This document shows positions 1-5,149 of a stretch of DNA of 5,149 nt, piece after piece; the first letter of the stretch is position 1, and every line of letters begins with the position of its first letter. A program made the position numbers and the translations under genes. Below the pieces are notes generated by a model that was not told the origin of the DNA, ran no database searches, and saw nothing but the letters and a program-made list of their open reading frames with translations. Source of the DNA: Microbacteriaceae bacterium (GTDB taxonomy: Bacteria; Actinomycetota; Actinomycetes; Actinomycetales; Microbacteriaceae); assembly GCA_947447385.1 (NCBI GenBank), contig CANFKN010000104.1:1-5149 (forward strand), written 5' to 3'.

Positions 1-135
1 ATATTTGGCTTTGGCTTCATCACTGCTCAAATAAGCAGTGATGTTTGCGGCAGCCTGTGCGCCACCGGCGCAAGCCAACGACCCGCCCTCACAAAAGTCG
101 TTCTGAACGTCGATGATGAAAAACGCTGTAGTCAT
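1..135 (-). CDS. pncA: Nicotinamidase (isochorismatase-like hydrolase), N-terminal part only
   Basis: This minus-strand gene starts with ATG at 135 and leaves the window at position 1, so only 45 residues are visible. The peptide begins MTTAFFIIDVQNDFCEGGSL and continues with an AGG turn. That is the characteristic N-terminus of bacterial nicotinamidases, where the Asp of DVQNDF (D9 here) is the catalytic acid of the Asp-Lys-Cys triad. The Lys, the Cys and the metal-binding residues lie outside the window. The family is cytosolic and hydrolyses nicotinamide to nicotinate and ammonia for NAD salvage. The ATG is secure: a TAA lies in frame two codons upstream, and an AGGG Shine-Dalgarno (146 to 143) sits 7 nt before it. 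The gene follows dacB by 43 bp on the same strand, so co-transcription is likely. Another isochorismatase-fold hydrolase cannot be fully excluded, but the EGGSL signature favours PncA. Confidence 0.85.
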   Translation of the reverse strand, partial: MTTAFFIIDVQNDFCEGGSLACAGGAQAAANITAYLSSDEAKAKY

Positions 136-145
136 TTGTTAGCCC

Positions 146-199
146 TAGTTGTTTGCCAGCTTTAGTCGTCTGAAAGTTTTAGTTGTTTGTCAGTTTTAG
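146..199. repeat. Degenerate 17-bp tandem repeat, three units, at the dacB/pncA junction
   Basis: Three consecutive 17-bp units occur at 146-162, 163-179 and 180-196, each beginning TAGT on the plus strand, and a fourth TAG follows at 197-199. Extended to 20 bp, the first and third copies match at 18 of 20 positions, and the middle and third at 16 of 20. On the minus strand the array carries the last dacB codons (residues LKLTNN), the dacB stop codon (TAA, 181-179) and most of the spacer before pncA. Because 17 is not a multiple of three, the units are read in different frames. A small local duplication that was later diversified is the simplest explanation (inference). Confidence 0.7.
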
Positions 200-1564
200 A
201 CCGCAGCGATAGAAACCAGTGACAAGGTTGTCGATCGCTAACTTTGCGCTGTCGCTAACGTTGCCAAGCGCATAAACCGCAAAGGTGAGCACTGAGCCGT
301 CTTTGGGTTTGATGTAACCGGCCAGGGTGTATCCGTGATTAATCCAACCGGTCTTGGCAAAGACGTGGCCAACGGCATCAACGTTCTTTCCAGTGAATCT
401 GCTAGCCAACGAGCCGCTTTCGCCGGCAACCGGCAAGCCCTGCGCGACATAGTTGAGGTTGTCGGTGCCAGCAATCACAAGTTTCATGAGGTCAGTGAAG
501 AATTTAGGCGAAACTTCATTTTTGTTGCTCTCGCCAGAACCATCGCGCAAAACCATGCCGTTAGTATCAAGCCCGAGGCTATCTAAAGCTGTTTTGAAGG
601 TGCTGTCGATTGACTCAAACGAACCATCGCCACCTGACTTGATAGAAACCAAGCGGGCAAGGTATTCAGCCTCGGTGTTGTCAGAAACTTGAAGCATGTG
701 GTTGATCCAGACGCTAATCGGCTGCGAAGTGACGCTGGCAATCACCGAACTAGCTTCGGTCGGCATGACGCCCTCATCAAGAACGGCGCCCTTGGCAATC
801 TTGCCAACAGCATTTTGCAGGGCTTTGCCCGCGCGCAAAACTGGGGTTGCGCTTCGAGGTGATGTTTCTTTAGCCGCGTTGTTTCGGTCACCGTCGACCT
901 GAAGTGCGGTGATTTTAGAAACGTATCCCTGCGTGCGTTCAGAGGCAGGCCAAGACGATTCATAGTCGGGGCCGTTGAACAGCGACGAGTCAAGTGTGAT
1001 GTTTGTGATGGCAGCTACTGAGTTTGACTTGGCCCAAGAGTTGATGAGCACAGCAAGGTCAGAAATCTTTGGTGCGTTCAAATAAACCGACTGTTGCCCG
1101 TTGAGAGTGCGGGTCAAAGTTGGGTCGCCAGCACCCACGAAATAGATGTGACCTGGGTCGAGTGGGTCGGCAAAAACTTTGGTAGTGACTCGAAAGTTTG
1201 GGCCGAGAACTTTTAGTGCTGCCGCTGCGGTGATGAGCTTCATGGTCGAAGCGGTTGCGCTGCCCTTCTCACCATCAATGTTAAAAAGGGTGTTGCCTGT
1301 GGCGTTATCAACCACAATGGCTTGCATTGAGCCGAGGCGAGCGTCGGTTGCCTTCTTGCCCACCGTGCAACCCGCTGCCGTTGCAGTTGGAGTTGCGTTT
1401 GGGGTTTCAGAGGCTGTGGTGCTTGGCGATTGCGAGGCCGTGTTTTGAGGTGTGGCGGTCTGAGCGCTAGCCCCGACAATAATCAAAGTAACAACGACTG
1501 CACCTGCTAGCGCACCAAAAATTGTTTCTTTGATATAGGCGAAACCTGACTTGGTTTCTGACAT
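179..1564 (-). CDS. dacB: PBP4-type D-alanyl-D-alanine carboxypeptidase/endopeptidase (peptidase S13)
   Basis: This 461-residue protein belongs to the family that removes the terminal D-Ala from peptidoglycan stem peptides and can cleave cross-links outside the membrane. A single hydrophobic segment at about residues 16-34 acts as signal or membrane anchor. A Ser/Thr/Pro-rich linker (about 36-64) leads to the catalytic domain. All three penicillin-binding motifs are present: SxxK as STMK (S106, K109), SxN as SDN (294-296) and KTG (404-406). The gap of about 190 residues between the first two motifs is the large insertion typical of PBP4, and separates it from PBP5-type enzymes. ATG at 1564 is preferred over an in-frame TTG nine codons upstream, because a strong AGGAGG lies just before the ATG. 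The gene is divergent from copC and is followed by pncA. Related actinobacterial genes often sit near tilS and hpt, so pncA as the downstream neighbour is a local difference. All catalytic residues look intact. Confidence 0.93.
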   Translation of the reverse strand: MSETKSGFAYIKETIFGALAGAVVVTLIIVGASAQTATPQNTASQSPSTTASETPNATPTATAAGCTVGKKATDARLGSMQAIVVDNATGNTLFNIDGEKGSATASTMKLITAAAALKVLGPNFRVTTKVFADPLDPGHIYFVGAGDPTLTRTLNGQQSVYLNAPKISDLAVLINSWAKSNSVAAITNITLDSSLFNGPDYESSWPASERTQGYVSKITALQVDGDRNNAAKETSPRSATPVLRAGKALQNAVGKIAKGAVLDEGVMPTEASSVIASVTSQPISVWINHMLQVSDNTEAEYLARLVSIKSGGDGSFESIDSTFKTALDSLGLDTNGMVLRDGSGESNKNEVSPKFFTDLMKLVIAGTDNLNYVAQGLPVAGESGSLASRFTGKNVDAVGHVFAKTGWINHGYTLAGYIKPKDGSVLTFAVYALGNVSDSAKLAIDNLVTGFYRCGLKLTNN

Positions 1565-1567
1565 GGT

Positions 1568-1574
1568 TCCTCCT
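1568..1574 (-). promoter_or_regulatory. Strong Shine-Dalgarno site of dacB
   Basis: The minus strand reads AGGAGGA followed by ACC and the ATG at 1564, leaving 4 nt between the AGGAGG core and the start codon. This site decides the start. The alternative TTG at 1591 would add nine residues and would put the ribosome site inside the coding region. Confidence 0.8.
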
Positions 1575-1597
1575 GAGAAACAAGCAATCAAACGCTC

Positions 1598-1610
1598 AAA
1601 GTTTAACTTT
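1598..1610. repeat. Perfect 13-bp AT-rich palindrome in the dacB/copC divergent spacer
   Basis: AAAGTT-T-AACTTT is a perfect palindrome around a central T. It lies where the -35 region of copC would be expected, and I see no good -35 hexamer for copC there. Read on the minus strand it contains TAAACT (1605 to 1600), a possible -10 for dacB about 35 bp before its start codon. It could be an operator, an activator site or overlapping promoter sequence; its role is inferred from position only. Confidence 0.4.
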
Positions 1611-1626
1611 AGCGGGCATCGCTAAA
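1608..1626. promoter_or_regulatory. Candidate operator: perfect 7-5-7 inverted repeat over the copC -10
   Basis: TTTAGCG (1608-1614) and CGCTAAA (1620-1626) are exact reverse complements separated by GGCAT. The right arm overlaps the proposed copC -10 hexamer, and the left arm shares three bases with the palindrome at 1598-1610. A dimeric repressor bound here would block copC transcription and might also affect dacB. The motif does not look like the CopY box (TACAnnTGTA) or the G/C-tract operators described for CsoR, so the regulator is unknown. Confidence 0.45.
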
Positions 1627-1634
1627 CTAGTGGC
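1623..1634 (+). promoter_or_regulatory. Probable -10 of copC; transcript likely leaderless
   Basis: TAAACT (1623-1628) fits the TAnnnT -10 pattern and is separated by exactly 6 nt from the ATG at 1635, which places the expected transcription start on or beside the A of the start codon. No usable Shine-Dalgarno precedes the ATG: AGTGG is too close. Leaderless mRNAs with this spacing are common in actinobacteria. No convincing -35 is present, so an activator or a weak basal promoter is possible. Confidence 0.5.
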
Positions 1635-2345
1635 ATGAAACGTTTTTCAAGCATTTTATTGGCCACCGCAGCTCTTGCAGCTGGCTTGGTGATGACCGCA
1701 TCAACCGCGGCTTTGGCTCACGACGAAATCGTGGGCACAACCCCATCGGCAGGCTCACAGGTTGCCCCTGGCACGCTCAAGGTTTCAGTCACTTTCAATG
1801 AACCCGTCATGGATGTAGGCAATGGCGACGGCCTAGAAATTCAGGTGACTTCGCCCGATGGCGTGGCAGCAACACTGCCCTGTTTGACAGTTGACGGCGA
1901 CTCGATCTGGGCAGCTCTTGACGCGACACAGGTCGGCACCTATCAGGTTGACTGGCGCTCAGTCAGCAGCGACGGTCACGCAAATGCAGACAGTTTCACA
2001 TTTGAAGTTGCCGATGGCGCAGCCGCCGGTGAGGCGCCAGCACCAGACGCGATTTGCCCAATCGCCCTGACCAGCTCAGAACCAGACCCGACTGCAACGG
2101 CGACCGACGTGGCTGTGGTGACCTCTGGCAACCCAAACGCAAACACAGGTGGTTCTGGTGAGAGTTCGGGCACGAAGCTTGACCCGCTAACCGGCCTCGT
2201 TTATGGCATTGGGCTTTTCATCGGCCTTAGCCTGATTGGCATCGCTATTTCTGAATTGCAAAAGCGCGCCCGTGCCCGCAAAGCCGCACTCAAAGAGCTC
2301 AAGGCTGAGGTTGAGGCAAACCCAGAAATGTTGCGCGACCTCTAG
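1635..2345 (+). CDS. copC: CopC-family copper-binding protein, exported, with C-terminal membrane anchor
   Basis: This 236-residue exported protein binds copper outside the membrane, in copper tolerance or supply. A signal peptide spans residues 1-28 and ends STAALA, with predicted cleavage before H29. The CopC beta-sandwich covers about 29-126 and shows the family signature of a T/S-P-x-x-G turn (TTPSAGS) followed by VTFNEPV. The Cu(II) ligands known from CopC proteins are an N-terminal His plus a D-x-H pair; here H29 would become the mature N-terminus, and D113-G-H115 supplies the pair. C83 and C141 could form a disulfide (inference). An Ala/Pro/Thr/Gly-rich linker (about 128-182) precedes one transmembrane helix (about 186-206) and a basic tail containing RARARK, as expected for a cytosolic end. 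No CopD partner is fused or adjacent. The stop codon lies in a hairpin. The ATG at 1635 is the only start that leaves a proper signal peptide. Confidence 0.9.
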   Translation: MKRFSSILLATAALAAGLVMTASTAALAHDEIVGTTPSAGSQVAPGTLKVSVTFNEPVMDVGNGDGLEIQVTSPDGVAATLPCLTVDGDSIWAALDATQVGTYQVDWRSVSSDGHANADSFTFEVADGAAAGEAPAPDAICPIALTSSEPDPTATATDVAVVTSGNPNANTGGSGESSGTKLDPLTGLVYGIGLFIGLSLIGIAISELQKRARARKAALKELKAEVEANPEMLRDL

Positions 2346-2350
2346 GTCGC
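2335..2350 (+). repeat. Short hairpin over the copC stop codon
   Basis: GCGACC (2335-2340) and GGTCGC (2345-2350) form a perfect 6-bp stem with a TCTA loop, and the TAG stop (2343-2345) lies across the loop and stem. No T-tract follows. Its right arm overlaps the left arm of the larger inverted repeat starting at 2347, so the two structures could not form fully at the same time in copC mRNA. Confidence 0.45.
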
Positions 2351-2405
2351 TCAGCAACTAGACCCACTCGCGAATCAACCGTGCGAGAGTGCTAACGCTG
2401 AGCGA
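2347..2405. terminator. Nested inverted repeats between convergent copC and the ribonuclease gene; candidate bidirectional terminator
   Basis: An outer perfect 9-bp stem pairs TCGCTCAGC (2347-2355) with GCTGAGCGA (2397-2405). An inner stem pairs CTCGC (2367-2371) with GCGAG (2383-2387), extendable to 7 bp with a 2-nt bulge. The structure begins 2 nt after the copC stop and ends 3 nt before the stop codon of the opposing gene, so it fills the spacer between convergent genes and could act on both transcripts. There is no U-run on either side, so it is not a classical intrinsic terminator. U-less hairpins have been proposed as terminators in actinobacteria; the function here is inferred from position and symmetry. 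Confidence 0.5.
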
Positions 2406-2408
2406 GCT

Positions 2409-3833
2409 TTAGAGCTGCGCGATTTCACCGTCGTGCGGAGCATGCGAGTGCCAGCCGAGCTGTTGCTTGACGCGATCGCTAAGAACTTCGGCAGCGCCAG
2501 CCTCACCGTGCACCACGAAAACTTGACCCGGTGCTTCGGTTGTCGAAGACATCCACGCCAATAATTCGTCGGCGTCGGCGTGCACTGAGAACGAACCGAT
2601 TTGGGCAACTTCGGCACGCACCGGCACCAGTTCGCCGTGCATCTTCACGAACTCTGCGCCGTCGGCAAGCGAGCGCCCGCGGGTGCCGATGGCCTGATAA
2701 CCAACGAGCAAAACCGTGTGAAGGGCGTTTGGCAACATGTTGGCAAGGTGGTGCACCACTCGCCCACCGGTGGCCATGCCCGAAGCCGAAATAATGATGC
2801 AAGGCTGAGGCGGGGTGTTGATGCTCTTCGATTCTTCGACTGACATCAGTTGCACCAGCGTGCCTGGGTCGAACGGGTCGCGACCGCGCCAGGTTTCAAC
2901 AATGTTTGCGCGAATCTCAGGTGAGCCACGGTCGATGGCATCGCGATAGAAGTCGAGGGCCTTCAAAGCCATCGGTGAGTCAGCATAAATCGGCACGCGA
3001 GCGATTGTGCCCTCAGCCATGAGTTCACGCAGGCGAACCAAAATCACTTCGGTGCGGTCAACGGCAAATGCGGGAATCAGCACTGAACCCCCACGCGCGA
3101 TGGTGTGGTTGATGATGTCGGCAAAGTCAGCTGTCATTGGCTCATGCTCGCGGTCGCCATAGGTTGACTCGGTGACAATCGCATCGAACTTGCCGGCAGG
3201 CATTGGGCCAGGGGCAACCAAAAGAGGATGCTCGTTGCGACCCATATCACCCGTGAAAATCAGACGTTTGCCGAAGAACTCGATCTCAACAAAGGAGGCT
3301 CCAAGAATATGACCGCTTGGGTGAAAAGTTACATAGGTTTGTTCGGCAATTTGGGTGCGCACGCCAAAGTCGTTCACAACAAACTGTTCGACCGCCTGTG
3401 CAGCGTCAGGCTCTTCATAAAGCGCAACCGGAGGGTTGTGCTTAGAGAAACCCTTCTTAACCGCCCACTTGGCATCTTCGGTTTGAATGCGAGCCGAGTC
3501 AAGCAAAACCACTTCGGCAAGTTTGCCGGTGTATTCAGTGAGGTGAATCGCACCCTTGAAGCCGTCTTTGACAAGCTTCGGGAGGTATCCGCAGTGATCA
3601 AGATGCGCATGGGTGAGCACAACCGCGTCAACAAGTGCCGGGTCGACCGCCAACGGCTGCCAGTTTTTCAGACGCAACTCTTTGAGACCCTGAAAGAGAC
3701 CGCAGTCAACCATGACGCGAGTCTTGCCGTGACGAAGCAAAAACCTGCTGCCCGTCACAGTGCCAGCCGCACCTAGAAACTGAATCGTGGTCTTGTCGTT
3801 TGAGCCTGCATCGCCCCGCTGCGCATCGTTCAC
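2409..3833 (-). CDS. MBL-fold/beta-CASP ribonuclease, CPSF73/Ysh1-like
   Basis: This 474-residue cytosolic protein carries the full metallo-beta-lactamase core: D43 in VDCGLFQG, THAHLDH (H75, H77, D79, H80), H175 in HPSGH and D196 in FTGD, which bind two zinc ions in this family. The beta-CASP insert follows, with E222 in TESTYGD and the ADSPMA region (284-289). The RNA-specificity segment supplies the late histidines H418 (SFSVHAD) and H442 (VVHGE). This is the CPSF73/COG1236 pattern, whose bacterial members are RNA endo- or exonucleases; RNase J is a related but different branch. All metal ligands look intact and the length is normal. The start is GTG at 3833: a TAG lies in frame four codons upstream, and a weak AGG sits 8 nt before it. 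That GTG overlaps an out-of-frame ATG-TGA start-stop pair. The gene converges on copC and diverges from the ATPase, so it is probably transcribed alone. The natural RNA target cannot be read from sequence. Confidence 0.92.
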   Translation of the reverse strand: MNDAQRGDAGSNDKTTIQFLGAAGTVTGSRFLLRHGKTRVMVDCGLFQGLKELRLKNWQPLAVDPALVDAVVLTHAHLDHCGYLPKLVKDGFKGAIHLTEYTGKLAEVVLLDSARIQTEDAKWAVKKGFSKHNPPVALYEEPDAAQAVEQFVVNDFGVRTQIAEQTYVTFHPSGHILGASFVEIEFFGKRLIFTGDMGRNEHPLLVAPGPMPAGKFDAIVTESTYGDREHEPMTADFADIINHTIARGGSVLIPAFAVDRTEVILVRLRELMAEGTIARVPIYADSPMALKALDFYRDAIDRGSPEIRANIVETWRGRDPFDPGTLVQLMSVEESKSINTPPQPCIIISASGMATGGRVVHHLANMLPNALHTVLLVGYQAIGTRGRSLADGAEFVKMHGELVPVRAEVAQIGSFSVHADADELLAWMSSTTEAPGQVFVVHGEAGAAEVLSDRVKQQLGWHSHAPHDGEIAQL

Positions 3834-3852
3834 ATGGTGAGCCTATTGCCAC

Positions 3853-3882
3853 TTGGCTGCCATTGCCAACCAAGCCAGCCAA
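3853..3882. promoter_or_regulatory. Inverted repeats in the ribonuclease/ATPase divergent spacer; candidate operator
   Basis: TTGGCTG (3853-3859) and CAGCCAA (3876-3882) are exact reverse complements 16 bp apart. A second, overlapping dyad is TTGGC-N7-GCCAA (3853-3869). Together they cover the -35 hexamer and most of the spacer of the proposed ATPase promoter. Binding of a metal-responsive repressor here is plausible but inferred; the motif matches no operator I can name. Confidence 0.35.
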
Positions 3883-3891
3883 ACCTAAGTT
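3863..3891 (+). promoter_or_regulatory. Probable promoter of the heavy-metal ATPase gene
   Basis: TTGCCA (3863-3868, five of six matches to TTGACA) and TAAGTT (3886-3891, TAnnnT type) are separated by exactly 17 bp, the optimal spacing for the main sigma factor. The expected transcription start is near 3898, giving a leader of about 27 nt before the ATG at 3925. I found no comparably good promoter for the divergent ribonuclease gene. Confidence 0.5.
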
Positions 3892-3924
3892 TTATTCGCA
3901 GAAAACAGGTGCAAGAATCAAGCA

Positions 3925-5149
3925 ATGGTCAACACCCAGAACTCAGCTCCAAAGCTCGCGTTGCTGCCTGGCTTAATGAGGCAGCTGCGCGAATACAGCT
4001 TCTTAGCTTTTTCGCTCGCGGCACTGGGCATGGGGTTGGGGTTTAGCGCCATGGGCTTTGGCGCAAACTTCACCAACACGGCTTGGGCAGCTGGGGCTGC
4101 AGTTGGCTTGTTCTTGGCTGTGCGGTGGTTGGTGCGCGCAATTCGCGAAGGTGAATTCGGCAGCGACAGCCTCGCAGTGATTTCGATTCTGGCAACCGGG
4201 CTAACGAATGAATGGCTGGCCGCTGCGGTGATTAGCGTGATGCTCGCCAGCGGCCGCGCACTAGAGCAGTGGGCCGAAGGGCGGGCGAAAAACCAGCTCG
4301 CCGCGCTGTTGGCTCGAGCACCCCAAACTGCGCACCGACTTGCGGCTGACGGCTTGGTCAAAGACGTAGTGCTTGCAGAGGTAGCCGTTGGTGACAAACT
4401 TTTGGTCAAGTCGGGTGAGGTTGTGCCGATTGACGGTTTGCTCGAAACTGAAGGAACCTTCGATGAGTCAGCGCTAACCGGCGAACCAATGCCAAAGTGG
4501 CGAGCAGTCGGGCAAGAAGTGTCATCGGGTGTTTTGAACTCTGGTGGTGGCATTGAGCTGACTGCGATTCGCACCGCAGCCGACAGCACTTATTCGGGGT
4601 TGATTCGCCTAGTTGAACAGGCGCAGGCCGACAGCGCAAACAGCGTGCGTTTGGCGAACCGCTGGGCGTTTATCTTTGTGCCGTTTGCGCTTGTCTTAGC
4701 TGGTGCCACTTGGTTGATCACAGGTGACTATGCACCTGCGGTTGCTGTGATTGTTGCGGCAACCCCTTGCCCACTTATCTTGGCAGTGCCGGTGGCTATT
4801 ATCGCGGGCATGAGCAAAGCGTCAACTCATGGTGCTGTTATCAAGGGTGGCGCTGCGCTTGAGGCGCTAGCTCGAGTTGAAACGGTGCTCCTTGATAAAA
4901 CCGGCACGCTCACTCACGGTGGGCCGAGGGTTGCTGCCATCTCATTTGCACCTGGCGCTGACCAAGACGAGGTTTTGGCTCTGGCGGCATCACTCGAACA
5001 AAGCAGCCCCCACGTGGTTGCCGCGGCAATCATTGCTGAAGCTAAAACTCGTGGTCTAACGTTGGGCCGAGCCACAGAGGTCGTCGAAGAGCATGGGCGC
5101 GGTCTTGCTGGTCGAATCGGCAGCAAGTGGGTTGAGGTTGGGCAACCTG
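3925..5149 (+). CDS. P1B-type heavy-metal translocating ATPase with TPC motif, C-terminally cut by the window
   Basis: The visible 408 residues are the N-terminal part of a metal-transporting P-type ATPase. There is no N-terminal metal-binding domain and no CxxC; the protein goes almost straight into four membrane helices (about 25-45, 52-72, 80-95, 97-112). The actuator domain carries ESALTGEP (TGEP 185-188). Two helices follow (about 247-266 and 269-295), the second holding the metal-site motif T280-P281-C282-P283. The phosphorylation motif DKTGTLT is at 324-330 with catalytic D324, and the nucleotide domain contains GRGLAG (391-396), matching the GxGxxG pattern. The usual SxHP nucleotide-binding motif reads SPHVV (361-365), so Val replaces the Pro of the HP pair. 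TPC rather than CPC or SPC points away from classical Cu(I) and Zn/Cd pumps; the substrate is uncertain. ATG 3925 is chosen because no ATG, GTG or TTG lies between it and an in-frame TAA at 3886. The Shine-Dalgarno is poor (AGGTG, 13 nt upstream). The remaining P domain and last two helices are outside the window. Confidence 0.9.
   Translation, partial: MVNTQNSAPKLALLPGLMRQLREYSFLAFSLAALGMGLGFSAMGFGANFTNTAWAAGAAVGLFLAVRWLVRAIREGEFGSDSLAVISILATGLTNEWLAAAVISVMLASGRALEQWAEGRAKNQLAALLARAPQTAHRLAADGLVKDVVLAEVAVGDKLLVKSGEVVPIDGLLETEGTFDESALTGEPMPKWRAVGQEVSSGVLNSGGGIELTAIRTAADSTYSGLIRLVEQAQADSANSVRLANRWAFIFVPFALVLAGATWLITGDYAPAVAVIVAATPCPLILAVPVAIIAGMSKASTHGAVIKGGAALEALARVETVLLDKTGTLTHGGPRVAAISFAPGADQDEVLALAASLEQSSPHVVAAAIIAEAKTRGLTLGRATEVVEEHGRGLAGRIGSKWVEVGQP

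Noticed and set aside
1565..1591. Nine-codon extension of dacB from a TTG start
   Set aside because: The extension would bury the AGGAGG ribosome site inside the gene, and the ATG at 1564 is correctly placed for it.
2503..2843. Overlapping short frames on both strands inside the ribonuclease gene
   Set aside because: They are Arg-rich with no recognisable motif, and they lie inside a region where the minus-strand frame encodes conserved beta-CASP residues.
3291..3776. Plus-strand open frame with a near-perfect AAAGGAGG 10 nt before an ATG at 3309, antisense to the ribonuclease gene
   Set aside because: The purine run is the complement of codons for the conserved ASF stretch of the MBL protein, directly after the metal-binding His segment. 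The translated frame is rich in basic residues and resembles no known family, so this is a shadow of the minus-strand gene.
3830..3835. ATG-TGA start-stop pair overlapping the GTG start of the ribonuclease gene
   Set aside because: A six-base overlap like this is likely by chance; nothing else, such as a strong ribosome site placed for the ATG, supports a regulatory mini-ORF.
3918..4589. Long minus-strand open frame opposite the ATPase gene
   Set aside because: It is Ser/Ala/Pro-rich low-complexity sequence typical of an antisense frame in GC-rich coding DNA, and the plus strand carries unmistakable ATPase motifs throughout.
1..5149. CRISPR array, tRNA or rRNA genes, insertion sequence ends, phage or toxin-antitoxin genes
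   Set aside because: Both strands were read for these. The only repeats found are the short ones listed; no transposase, cas-like or small toxin frame, and no tRNA-like cloverleaf, was recognised.

Overview
The window looks like chromosomal DNA of an actinobacterium with moderate GC content, about the mid-50s by eye. The lineage is an inference from gene content: a penicillin-binding-protein-4 type D,D-peptidase with an N-terminal membrane anchor, a CopC protein with a C-terminal membrane helix, a TPC-motif heavy-metal ATPase, and a probable leaderless transcript. A small-genome freshwater Microbacteriaceae relative would fit, but nothing here fixes the genus.

Layout from left to right: the first 45 codons of a minus-strand nicotinamidase (pncA-like) run off the left edge. 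Directly upstream of it, in the same direction, is a complete PBP4-type D-alanyl-D-alanine carboxypeptidase (dacB-like). The two are 43 bp apart and probably share a transcript; a degenerate 17-bp tandem repeat covers their junction and includes the dacB stop codon. A 70-bp divergent spacer with two adjoining perfect palindromes separates dacB from a plus-strand copC-like gene. copC converges on a minus-strand metallo-beta-lactamase/beta-CASP ribonuclease-type gene; the 63-bp gap between their stop codons is almost entirely nested inverted repeats. A second divergent spacer of 91 bp, with a good -35/-10 pair and inverted repeats, leads to a plus-strand P1B-type heavy-metal ATPase that is cut by the right edge.

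Functional picture: cell-wall trimming (DacB) and NAD salvage (PncA) form one unit. The exported copper-binding CopC and the metal-transporting ATPase suggest metal homeostasis on either side of the ribonuclease, but they are not in one operon and no metal regulator is visible. The coding content is conventional. The points most worth checking are the regulatory and structural sequences in the three short spacers, the repeat at the dacB/pncA junction, and the variant ATPase motifs. I see no convincing new multi-gene system. No gene-free stretch exceeds 300 bases.
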